IMG/VR virus record: IMGVR_UViG_3300025133_003814
Coordinates: 1-38,747 of that record
DNA length: 38,747 bases
Source: a virus
Reading direction: 5' to 3' (one strand)
A program made the position numbers and the translations under genes. The notes below the pieces were generated by a model. It saw only the letters and a list, made by a program, of their open reading frames with translations. It was not told where the DNA came from and did not search any database. Each line of letters opens with the position of its first letter. Position 1 is the first letter of the stretch. This document shows positions 14,427-22,113 of the stretch, piece by piece.

Positions 14427-14801
14427 ATGGCAACATTAAAAAGACTAGAGAAACGTATGAACGATGTAGAAGATTGGGTAAAGGACTTTAATAAAGGTTC
14501 AGGCCCAGCACAAACAATGGATAACCTTAATTGGTTAGTAGGACAAACTCGTATGCTTGGTGACAGGTTACAAGAAGCTGAAGCAGCTATTGGTAACATG
14601 CAACAAGGTATGCAAGCTAACAATCAAATCGTAGCAGATTTTATGGAATCTAAAGATATGGTTAGAGATTGGCAGATGCATATAGAGGAACTACAAAAAG
14701 CAACAGAGGAAGAAAATGCCGTTCAAGAGTCAGAAACAGAGAGCTTGGATGTACAAGAACAAGCCGAAGATGGCGAAGAAGTGGGAGAAGGAGACGCCTA
14801 A
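14427..14801 (+). CDS. Coiled-coil protein with acidic tail (124 aa)
   Basis: A 124-residue protein preceded by TAGGAGCG. Residues 1-95 are helical with heptad-like repeats (KRLEKRMNDVEDWVKDF, LGDRLQEAEAAIGNMQQ), and the last 30 residues are strongly acidic (EQAEDGEEVGEGD). It is likely a small oligomeric coiled-coil protein. The acidic tail is encoded in the same DNA as the start of a very basic microprotein in another frame. No family is recognised; scaffold or accessory roles are possible. Confidence 0.65.
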   Translation: MATLKRLEKRMNDVEDWVKDFNKGSGPAQTMDNLNWLVGQTRMLGDRLQEAEAAIGNMQQGMQANNQIVADFMESKDMVRDWQMHIEELQKATEEENAVQESETESLDVQEQAEDGEEVGEGDA

Positions 14802-14877
14802 GGGCGGCAAACTCCCCAAGAAAGTCAAACGTAAGGCTAAAAAGAAAGCAATGAAACGTAAAGCCAAGAAGAAATAA
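14770..14877 (+). CDS. Lys-rich basic microprotein (35 aa)
   Basis: A 35-residue frame beginning inside the coiled-coil gene and ending in TAA, with more than half of residues Lys or Arg (KKVKRKAKKKAMKRKAKKK in the second half). It would bind nucleic acids strongly, like a minimal DNA-condensing peptide. Coding potential is supported by the reading frame continuing well past the overlap without becoming noncoding-like. No clear ribosome binding site is seen. Confidence 0.5.
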   Translation: MAKKWEKETPKGGKLPKKVKRKAKKKAMKRKAKKK

Positions 14878-14909
14878 TATTGGCAAAGACAAAACAAAGG
14901 TGAAATATT

Positions 14910-15260
14910 ATGGCAGTAATAACTATAAAATGTGCCGGAGACGATGGATGCAAAGCAGATGTATACGTAGCACGCTACGAAGTATATCCTAACGTAGACC
15001 CTACTGGGGTTTGTGTAGGATTTAGAGCTGTATGCAGTCCAAATGGTCTTTCCGGATACTGGGACACTGTTGTCCCGAACGCAGACATATCTGAAGGGGA
15101 CGACCCTAACAAGATAGCAGGCTATGCATGGAACGGAGTTACCGATTCCATTACAGGACTCTCAGGAACTATTGTTCCTTGGGCTGAGACTGAGATGCAT
15201 AAATCAACCATTATTGGTGAAGAATTCGCAGAGATTGTAGAATCAGGGAGTTCAGAATAA
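14910..15260 (+). CDS. Hypothetical beta-rich protein (116 aa)
   Basis: A 116-residue acidic beta-rich protein with a good AAAGGTGA upstream. It has four cysteines in the first 45 residues (IKCAGDDGCKADV and GVCVGFRAVCSPNG), Gly/Thr/Ser-rich strands and no membrane segment. Composition is like that of small secreted or virion-decorating proteins, but no family is recognised. It overlaps the next start by one base (TAATG). Confidence 0.6.
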   Translation: MAVITIKCAGDDGCKADVYVARYEVYPNVDPTGVCVGFRAVCSPNGLSGYWDTVVPNADISEGDDPNKIAGYAWNGVTDSITGLSGTIVPWAETEMHKSTIIGEEFAEIVESGSSE

Positions 15261-15505
15261 TGGCTAAGAAAACAGCAGCTAAAAAGGAGACCGTAGAGAA
15301 AGTGGTAGAAGAAGTAAAGGACGAAAGTAAAGAAGTCAAAGTCGTTGCTGAAGAACCAAAAAAGGAGGAAAAAACTATGGTAAAAGAAGAAAAGAAAGCT
15401 GAAGAAGCACCATCATTCAAACTAGTTAGTATGAATGGTAAATTAATGAGAGACTACGGTAACGGACGTATCGGAGCAGCTCTACCTGAAGATTACGAAG
15501 CCTAA
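15260..15505 (+). CDS. Lys/Glu-rich protein with possible internal start (81 aa)
   Basis: An 81-residue protein. The first 50 residues are almost only Lys, Glu, Val and Ala (probably disordered or a charged single helix), followed by a more ordinary end (FKLVSMNGKLMRDYGNGRIG). A perfect AAAGGAGG at 15361-15368 lies eight bases before an in-frame ATG at 15377, which would give a 42-residue C-terminal product. The full-length start has GGAG about nine bases upstream. Function is unknown. Confidence 0.6.
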   Translation: MAKKTAAKKETVEKVVEEVKDESKEVKVVAEEPKKEEKTMVKEEKKAEEAPSFKLVSMNGKLMRDYGNGRIGAALPEDYEA

Positions 15506-15597
15506 TGGGGCTTTTATCTTCACAAGCGAGATGCAGGTGTAAACCAGAAGAGGATTGCACCTGTGGTCGCCGAGTTTTAACTGATTTTAAAAATTAG
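15505..15597 (+). CDS. Cys-rich microprotein (30 aa)
   Basis: A 30-residue frame coupled to the previous stop by a one-base TAATG overlap. Two CxC pairs, CRC and CTC, are spaced by six residues and flanked by basic residues (RRVLTDFKN). Four cysteines could hold one zinc ion. It is very short, so a chance reading frame remains possible. Confidence 0.4.
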   Translation: MGLLSSQARCRCKPEEDCTCGRRVLTDFKN

Positions 15598-15604
15598 AAA
15601 AAGG

Positions 15605-15614
15605 CTTTTATAGT
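15605..15614 (+). promoter_or_regulatory. TATA-box promoter for the ribonucleotide reductase unit
   Basis: CTTTTATAGT preceded by AAAAAGG lies 44 nt before the reductase ATG. The expected transcription start is near 15636, and GGAGTGGT at about 15645-15652 then serves as ribosome binding site. It is weaker than the other boxes but well placed in the only sizeable gap of this region. Confidence 0.6.
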
Positions 15615-15657
15615 AGCCATATACTATAGTAATGAACCGCAATTGGAGTGGTAATAA

Positions 15658-17523
15658 ATGTTTAAAAACGAAGTAGCAGAATTTATATATAAAAGAACGT
15701 ATTCACGTTGGTTAGATGAAGAGAAGAGAAGAGAAGAATGGCCTGAAACAATAGACAGGTTAATAGATTTTTTAACTTTAAAAAGACCTGATATACCAGA
15801 TAAGACAGTAAATAAAATTAGAAAGTATATGTTGGAATTTGCAGTTATGCCATCTATGCGTTTTTTATGGGCTGCTGGCCCTGCTGCTGAATTCGATAAT
15901 ACTTGCATATACAACTGTGCATTTGGAAAGATAAATACTGTAGAAGCATTTTCAGAATGTCTCTATATCTTAATGTGTGGAACTGGTTTTGGTTTCTCAG
16001 TAGAAAAGGAAGAAGTGAAAAAATTACCAACTATACCAGTTATTAAATCAGCACAAGGTATGGAAAAGATACCTATATTTGATTCTAAAGCAGGGTGGGC
16101 TGACTCTGTTAAAATGTTAATGAATAATTTATATGATGGTCAGAATATATATTTTGATTATTCTATAATAAGACCTGAAGGAGCTAGACTAAATACAATG
16201 GGAGGTCGTGCCTCTGGTCCTCAACCTCTTATAAAGTTACATGATTTTATAAGAGAAACAATGCATAACGCACAAGGACGTCAGCTTACTACCCTAGAAG
16301 CTCATGATATATGTAATCAGATAGCAGAGATAGTTGTAGTAGGAGGAGTAAGACGTAGCTCACAGATATCTTTGTCAGATTTAAATGATATAGAGATGCG
16401 TCATGCAAAGGAATGGCCTTATCCTATTAAACGTGCAATGGCTAATAACAGTGCTATATACAAAGAAAAGCCCTCCGCTGCTGAATTTCTTAAAGAATGG
16501 GCAGCATTAGCTCTATCAGGCACAGGGGAAAGGGGCATTTTTAATCTTGATGCAGCACAGAAGAAAGCTCCATCTCGCAGATATGCTCCATTAATCCAAG
16601 GCACTAACCCTTGTGGCGAAATAATGCTTAGGGATATGGAGTTCTGCAACTTAAGTGAAGTGGTAGTTAGAGCTGAGGATGATTTAGACACCCTTTTAGA
16701 TAAGGTTGAGACTGCTACATGGCTCGGTGTTATACAGAGCACATTTACCTACTTTCCATATCTCAGAGAATCGTGGAAAAGGAATTGTGACGTAGAACGG
16801 CTTCTAGGCATCAGTTTGACCGGTCAGATGGATAACCCCTCCCTTCTCACTTCGGAGTGCTTAAAGGCCCTTAAAAGCCGCGTTATACGCATTTCTCGTA
16901 AAGCTGCTAAAGTATTGGGTATAAATGTACCAGTAGCAACCACTTGCGTTAAACCGTCGGGCACAGTTTCACAACTTGTAGATTCTGCATCAGGGGTACA
17001 TCCGAGATATTCTGAATATTATATTAGGAGATATAGGATAGCAGCTAGAGACCCACTATTTAGATTGATGAGAGATAGTGGTATAAAGGCTAACCCAGAG
17101 GTAGGGCAGACTAAGAAAAATGCATCCACTTGGGTGTTAGAATTTCCCGTTAAGTCTCCTGATGGTTGTATAACTAGGAAGGACGTATCAGCATTAGACC
17201 AATTAAAACATTATAAAAACCTTCAACATAACTGGTGTGAACATAACGCTAGTATGACTGTGTATGTTAGAGATGATGAATGGTTTGAAGTAGGAAATTG
17301 GGTTTATCAGAACTGGGATATTATTAATGGAGTTTCCTTTTTACCCTATGATGGTGGTAAATATGAACTGGCTCCTTATGAGGAAATTGATGCTAGAACC
17401 TACGAAAGGCTTATAAAGAAGCTGCCCCGAATAGACTATAAGCAGTTATCTCAATACGAGCTAAACGATAATACTCAAGGAAAAGCTGAGTATGCTTGTG
17501 TTGGTGATAAGTGTGAAATTTAG
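15658..17523 (+). CDS. nrdJ: Adenosylcobalamin-dependent (class II) ribonucleotide reductase
   Basis: A 621-residue class II reductase converting ribonucleotides to deoxyribonucleotides with a B12-generated thiyl radical. Visible features: NPCGE with thiyl-radical C319 and E321, C330 eleven residues later in FCNLSEV (partner of an N-terminal cysteine, C83 or C87), the MCGTGFGFSVE loop, the CVKPSGTVS phosphate-binding segment, and a C-terminal redox pair C614-x4-C619. No N-terminal ATP cone is visible, so it is compact. It needs cobalamin from the host. Together with MazG it would supply dNTPs for viral replication. Confidence 0.93.
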   Translation: MFKNEVAEFIYKRTYSRWLDEEKRREEWPETIDRLIDFLTLKRPDIPDKTVNKIRKYMLEFAVMPSMRFLWAAGPAAEFDNTCIYNCAFGKINTVEAFSECLYILMCGTGFGFSVEKEEVKKLPTIPVIKSAQGMEKIPIFDSKAGWADSVKMLMNNLYDGQNIYFDYSIIRPEGARLNTMGGRASGPQPLIKLHDFIRETMHNAQGRQLTTLEAHDICNQIAEIVVVGGVRRSSQISLSDLNDIEMRHAKEWPYPIKRAMANNSAIYKEKPSAAEFLKEWAALALSGTGERGIFNLDAAQKKAPSRRYAPLIQGTNPCGEIMLRDMEFCNLSEVVVRAEDDLDTLLDKVETATWLGVIQSTFTYFPYLRESWKRNCDVERLLGISLTGQMDNPSLLTSECLKALKSRVIRISRKAAKVLGINVPVATTCVKPSGTVSQLVDSASGVHPRYSEYYIRRYRIAARDPLFRLMRDSGIKANPEVGQTKKNASTWVLEFPVKSPDGCITRKDVSALDQLKHYKNLQHNWCEHNASMTVYVRDDEWFEVGNWVYQNWDIINGVSFLPYDGGKYELAPYEEIDARTYERLIKKLPRIDYKQLSQYELNDNTQGKAEYACVGDKCEI

Positions 17524-17531
17524 GAGAATAA

Positions 17532-17705
17532 ATGGCAAATTACGATACAGATACTCATACTGAAGATTTCGATACTCTTGCATTATGTGCAGCTGGGTTA
17601 AATACAAAGTTAGAAACTATTGTTAATACCAAAACCATAAGGCATGCCCAAATCATCAAACATGGTAATGCATATGCGTATATTTTGACAGTGGATGCAG
17701 CTTAA
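17532..17705 (+). CDS. Hypothetical protein (57 aa)
   Basis: A 57-residue protein preceded by TAGGAGAATAA at ideal spacing, following the reductase by eight bases. It has an acidic start (NYDTDTHTEDFD) and a beta-like end (AQIIKHGNAYAYILTVD). No family is recognised. The layout is reminiscent of small virion-associated proteins, but there is no direct evidence. Confidence 0.6.
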   Translation: MANYDTDTHTEDFDTLALCAAGLNTKLETIVNTKTIRHAQIIKHGNAYAYILTVDAA

Positions 17706-17707
17706 GT

Positions 17708-18010
17708 ATGACATATGAAACAGATATAACTGGATATGGACGCAAGATGGGCCGAAACGCAGGTATGACAGCTGACGGTATGTTAGATGGTGTACATAGA
17801 GTAGATGGTACATGGTTTCCAGAAGGTACAGTTTCCGCAAGAACTATGAACCCTAGTAATACTGAATCTAGTGGAGGTATGGGATTAATAGGAGACTATT
17901 GGACTAAACCACGTTGGATTTCTCAAGACACTGTTTATGAAGGTGAGACTGAAAAAGGTACACTGGTTAATAAACATCCCGGTTATAAAGATTCTAATTA
18001 TCCCTACTAG
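17708..18010 (+). CDS. Hypothetical protein at the convergent end (100 aa)
   Basis: A 100-residue Gly/Thr/Trp-rich, loop-like protein (GYGRKMGRNAGMTADGML, YWTKPRWISQD), two bases after the previous stop. Its last 17 nt overlap the 3' end of the baseplate hub gene on the opposite strand. No domain is recognised. The composition is unlike a compact enzyme and may be structural. Confidence 0.55.
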   Translation: MTYETDITGYGRKMGRNAGMTADGMLDGVHRVDGTWFPEGTVSARTMNPSNTESSGGMGLIGDYWTKPRWISQDTVYEGETEKGTLVNKHPGYKDSNYPY

Positions 18011-19049
18011 ATATATATTCAGCTAAGGTAGGTGGTTTTTTATTTATATTAATGCCTATTCTAAAAGAGTTTTCATCAAACACAATAGTCTTTCCTATAA
18101 CTCTATAATTACCAGCAAACTCTGAAGGTTCTACATCTAATCTTATAACATCATTCTCATTAAGGTATGCTCCTTCAGTTACTTCTAATGAATATTCATA
18201 TTGAGCTTTTAGATTAGCTTGAAAAAGTCTTGCTGCAAATTCTCTACATTCTGCTGGAGATTCTAATTCTCCATTAGAAACTGATAAATATTCTCTGTCT
18301 TGGGCTTCAATAGCAGACGTATGAGTAAATTTACCACTTACTCCTTTTTTACCTTTCACTTCTATAATTGTAGGTACTTTTTTATTTATTACTTGAAGAT
18401 TAGTTATATTATCTCTAGTATTATACACATGTTTAATAGGTGCTGTATCTAAATCACTCTCTAATTCTATTATAAATTGAGAATTAGTTCCATCATCTAT
18501 CAATCTTACTATATTAGGTCGTGGTAAAGACGTATCATCTGTATTAATAGATTGAGCTATTATTTTCTCTATTATAGATTTAACAGTTTCTTCACCTCTT
18601 ATAGGGGGTCTGATAGTACCTACTACAGGGGAAGTATTACCTATATAATCTGTTTTTAATTTAGTATCAAGTTCTGCTAATTCTAATACTTTTATAATAG
18701 CTGCACCTGCTGTTAATCCATCTATATTTATTCTATCATCTAAATTAATCTTAGCCTTATTAAAACTACCTCCTTTAACCATATAACCTATAGCGTCTTC
18801 TGCAAACACCTCTATTTTTTCTAAAGATTTTTTAGTTCTATTTATCCAACCTCTAAAAATGGGAACGCTGTCACTCTTATCTACATAGAATGCTATTTCT
18901 TGGTTCCATAGTTTTTGAGCACCAGCTATATTTGTAGGTATACTAAAGTTTAAACTAGCTGCACTAAAAACACCCGGCGATGCATATCTACCATTAAAAT
19001 AATCTATATCCTTACCATTAATGGTTATTTTAGGTATAAGATGACTCAT
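17994..19049 (-). CDS. Baseplate hub protein (gpD/XkdQ/gp27-like)
   Basis: A 351-residue tail protein, last gene of the virion operon. The N-terminal part (IPKITINGKDIDYF, then IPIFRGWINR-like strands ending in FAEDAIGYM) and the later QDREYLSVSNGELESPAECR and LEVTEGAYLNENDVIRL segments match the layout of late-control gpD/XkdQ-type hub proteins, which form the ring at the tail tip. The start overlaps the upstream fibre gene by 20 nt. It is expected to cap the tail tube and carry the fibre proteins encoded upstream. Confidence 0.65.
   Translation of the reverse strand: MSHLIPKITINGKDIDYFNGRYASPGVFSAASLNFSIPTNIAGAQKLWNQEIAFYVDKSDSVPIFRGWINRTKKSLEKIEVFAEDAIGYMVKGGSFNKAKINLDDRINIDGLTAGAAIIKVLELAELDTKLKTDYIGNTSPVVGTIRPPIRGEETVKSIIEKIIAQSINTDDTSLPRPNIVRLIDDGTNSQFIIELESDLDTAPIKHVYNTRDNITNLQVINKKVPTIIEVKGKKGVSGKFTHTSAIEAQDREYLSVSNGELESPAECREFAARLFQANLKAQYEYSLEVTEGAYLNENDVIRLDVEPSEFAGNYRVIGKTIVFDENSFRIGININKKPPTLAEYISSRDN
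18036..18041 (+). terminator. T-run likely ending the + strand unit
   Basis: TTTTTT followed by ATTTATATT lies 26 nt after the last + strand stop codon. Archaeal transcription commonly ends at such U-rich stretches without a hairpin. It lies inside the coding end of the minus-strand hub gene. Confidence 0.45.
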
Positions 19050-22000
19050 CTTCGATGCCCCCCAGTGGGAATATATCTGTCATAAGTTTTCCATCAGTAT
19101 CAAAGAGAGCTACTTCTGTAACTGTCATAGTAAATTCAAATGCTCTAATGGCTGTAGGACCTCCAGTGGCATGATTCTCTGTAAGGTTCTGTATAACCCC
19201 CCAGAATCTAACATATGTACCATCTTTCTGTATCTCATCCCAATAGACAGGAACCCCTTCCGCTTGGATTTTTCTAATCATATGAAGGCGTCCATACATA
19301 GAAGAAGGCCCTCCATCTACAAAAGCAGTAGTACTGTTTTCATCACCAGTAGCTATACTACTAAAAGATATACTAGATATACCAACTCCTGTTTTTTGTA
19401 TGAAAACTCTTCCCTTTTTTGTAACAGCTGTTAGATATTGACCTGTACGTGTTATACTTAAATCACTAGTAACACCTAATGCAGATAAACTATATGCTGA
19501 ATCATCTATTTCTTTAACTACTTGAACATGAGATTCAGTAGCATCTAATATATTCCATATTTCTGGGAAGGTATGTGTACCAACTGTTCCGCTAAGAGAA
19601 ATCTTAAGAGCATAGAGAGATGTATCTTCCCATGCAGCTTTAAGGGGTGTACCAAATTCTGAAGATAAACCAGAACCTGCCCCTCCCGAACAAACATAAG
19701 TACCAGCTTGATAAGATGTACCTTTATCGTAATCAACAGGACGTAATAATACAGCAGAACTTCCTTTGTCTACCTTACTAGCTCCGTTTAGTATATCATA
19801 AACATTTATTCTCCTAATTGTTAGAATAACGTTTGTAGCTGTAGTTAATGTAGAAGGTGTATAAACACTTCCAGCATCCTCTCCATATAATAAATATAAT
19901 TCAGTTAGAGCTGCATTTGCACCATTTCCTCCATCTTCTCCAACCACCCATAAAGGTCTTTTCACAGAATATGCAACAGACCCTCCAGTAGTACCTGAAA
20001 CATAAGCTATATATTTAAAAGCTCCTACATCTTCAGCACTATCGAAAAGGCTAGTGAGACTATCACCACCTGTTCTAGTAAACTTTAAGTAGTTACCAAA
20101 TGTACCATCAGGATTAAAACTTGCAGCAGTACATCCCCCTGATACAGTTAAACTTAGATTACCTGCTGAATTAACTATATTAGTATTATCGTCAAAATAT
20201 CCTCCACACAAATTCTCAAGAGATATACTGTCCCAATCTGTAGGCATATCAAATGAAATATAACCACTTTGAGATAAATCATTCTTTTGTTCTACATATT
20301 TCTTATTACCTGTATCTCTATACTCTAAAGAAACGCTTGTGGTATCTTCAAAGGGAACATTCTTCCAATATACATCTTGTGATATAGAATCAGGATTATC
20401 AACAGCGGCGTAAGATACTCCTGCTATTTTCCAAGGAGCGGAAAAGGAACTTCCTGATATATTCTTACTTATCAAATCTTTAGCATAGTTATTAATATTA
20501 AAAAATATCTTGTTGGTCTTCTTTGGAAACAATAGAAGTAAATATTCATTAGCTGTTCTATCATTACCTGCTATATCTTTAAAACTAGCTGAGTTCATAC
20601 CAGCAAGACTGACCATATTACTACTACCATTCTGGAAAGCTGCTTCAGTATAATCTTGTGTATATACTCCACCAGAGTCTACATTGAAATCTAATTTAGT
20701 AATTTGGTCTGTGGAGCCTGTAGTTACAGAAGGAGTAATTCTAAAAACGTACGGTTTATTATCTGTTAAAGAGCTTACTTCAGTATCTATACCATTACTT
20801 GCACTAGCGGGTTGCATAGAATTTCTAACTAAATGGTATTGGTCTGTGAATCTTCCAAAGTCATCAATTAAAAATTGATTAGTTCTATAAACCTGATTGG
20901 TCAATATCCATTTATCATTACTATTATCAGCGAAAGCTATTGAAGGTGTAGTTATGGTACCTTGACCATTCAATCCTCCTCTACGGGTACTATTATAAGC
21001 AAAAGAAACATTCTTAGAAGATGAACCACTTAATTTAGTATTATCACCAAAAAACTCATAAACTCCACCAGTGGAACCTGTTACAGCGTTCCATTTATAA
21101 ACAGGATTAAAGAAAGCCTTGCCTACATCATACCTATATTGAAGATTGGAAACGTTAGATGCCTTAGCCCTACTTTGAGAAAAATCTAAAGTAATATAAC
21201 GAGAAGGGTCATTGGCCTTCTTAATGGGAGCTCCTGCGGAAACATAAGTGACAGGGTAATAATAAGCCGTTGAATTATTATCTGTGGTAACTATAAATAT
21301 CTTGACATTCTTATAAGAGTCGTTAACAGTATAGTCATCAGCACGGGAACTACCTGAGTATTTTGGGTTAACCCATTTAACTTTTAATACTTGACTAACA
21401 AGTCCTTTAAGGCCATCTGAAGAATCTATTGGGTCTAACTTAGTTCCTCCTGTAACATTAGCAGCAGTTATAGTTTTGGTTATAGTCTGCACACTTTGTC
21501 CTGCTCCTCCCACCGCAGTTGAGGTAGTTCCAGTTGCTATCATAGAATCATCGGCAACCACTGTTATATCTAAAATAATATCCCCTATATTAGATAACGT
21601 ACTTGATTCTGTTAGCGGAGGTATCATTACATATAAAGATTGAGGGCCTCTAACATTAAAAATAGAATTGTCTATACCACTTAATACTTGTTTATTTTCC
21701 ACTCTTAGAATACCAGTTGCTTGACCATCAGTTACAGCCATGCCGGTTATACTAGAATTATTAGTAAAGGGTTGTAATTGTAAAGAATCAGGATTTGTCC
21801 CATCCATATGATAACGAGAAACAAATCCCTCTGAGTTGACTGTTTGAATGATAGGAGTAAAATCAGCCCCTGTCGCAGTATAAGTATGCTCTATTACAGC
21901 ACCCGATACTGGATTATCAAAGGTCTTCCACTGATAATTAGCCTTTTCACCTCTGAGCCTATTTTCTCCATCACCCCAGTCTACATATACAGCTCTTACA

Positions 22001-22113
22001 TCATTATCATTGAAGCTTAATCGAGCATATAGTTTATCATAAACAGTGCTCGTAGTAATAGCTGAAGTAGCGCCTGAAGCATTGGCTTCTGTTGCGTGCC
22101 AAGTTAAGCTCAT
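19030..22113 (-). CDS. Large tail/fibre protein with N-terminal PKD-like domain
   Basis: A 1027-residue protein. Near the N-terminus, VYVDWGDGENR followed by EHTYTATG is the hallmark of a PKD/Ig-like domain; the middle is Ser/Thr/Gly-rich beta structure. The last 100 residues (GRLHMIRKIQAEGVPVYWDEI, FWGVIQNLTENH, FEFTMTVTEVALFD) resemble a tail-tip attachment domain. ATG 22113 is preferred to 22131 because it couples to the previous stop as ATGA. It is probably a virion surface or receptor-binding protein, set between the giant adhesin and the hub. A repeat-rich adhesin not contacting the host is also possible. Confidence 0.65.
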   Translation of the reverse strand: MSLTWHATEANASGATSAITTSTVYDKLYARLSFNDNDVRAVYVDWGDGENRLRGEKANYQWKTFDNPVSGAVIEHTYTATGADFTPIIQTVNSEGFVSRYHMDGTNPDSLQLQPFTNNSSITGMAVTDGQATGILRVENKQVLSGIDNSIFNVRGPQSLYVMIPPLTESSTLSNIGDIILDITVVADDSMIATGTTSTAVGGAGQSVQTITKTITAANVTGGTKLDPIDSSDGLKGLVSQVLKVKWVNPKYSGSSRADDYTVNDSYKNVKIFIVTTDNNSTAYYYPVTYVSAGAPIKKANDPSRYITLDFSQSRAKASNVSNLQYRYDVGKAFFNPVYKWNAVTGSTGGVYEFFGDNTKLSGSSSKNVSFAYNSTRRGGLNGQGTITTPSIAFADNSNDKWILTNQVYRTNQFLIDDFGRFTDQYHLVRNSMQPASASNGIDTEVSSLTDNKPYVFRITPSVTTGSTDQITKLDFNVDSGGVYTQDYTEAAFQNGSSNMVSLAGMNSASFKDIAGNDRTANEYLLLLFPKKTNKIFFNINNYAKDLISKNISGSSFSAPWKIAGVSYAAVDNPDSISQDVYWKNVPFEDTTSVSLEYRDTGNKKYVEQKNDLSQSGYISFDMPTDWDSISLENLCGGYFDDNTNIVNSAGNLSLTVSGGCTAASFNPDGTFGNYLKFTRTGGDSLTSLFDSAEDVGAFKYIAYVSGTTGGSVAYSVKRPLWVVGEDGGNGANAALTELYLLYGEDAGSVYTPSTLTTATNVILTIRRINVYDILNGASKVDKGSSAVLLRPVDYDKGTSYQAGTYVCSGGAGSGLSSEFGTPLKAAWEDTSLYALKISLSGTVGTHTFPEIWNILDATESHVQVVKEIDDSAYSLSALGVTSDLSITRTGQYLTAVTKKGRVFIQKTGVGISSISFSSIATGDENSTTAFVDGGPSSMYGRLHMIRKIQAEGVPVYWDEIQKDGTYVRFWGVIQNLTENHATGGPTAIRAFEFTMTVTEVALFDTDGKLMTDIFPLGGIEDESSYT

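Noticed and set aside
15534-15563. Inverted repeat CAGGTG...CACCTG before the ribonucleotide reductase promoter.
   Set aside because: Only six pairs around a long loop, inside a small Cys-rich frame and not followed by a T-run. Likely chance.
21630-21645. CTTTATATGT on the minus strand within the 1027-residue fibre gene.
   Set aside because: It resembles the promoter motif but lies deep inside a coding region with no gene start downstream. In AT-rich DNA such matches are expected by chance.
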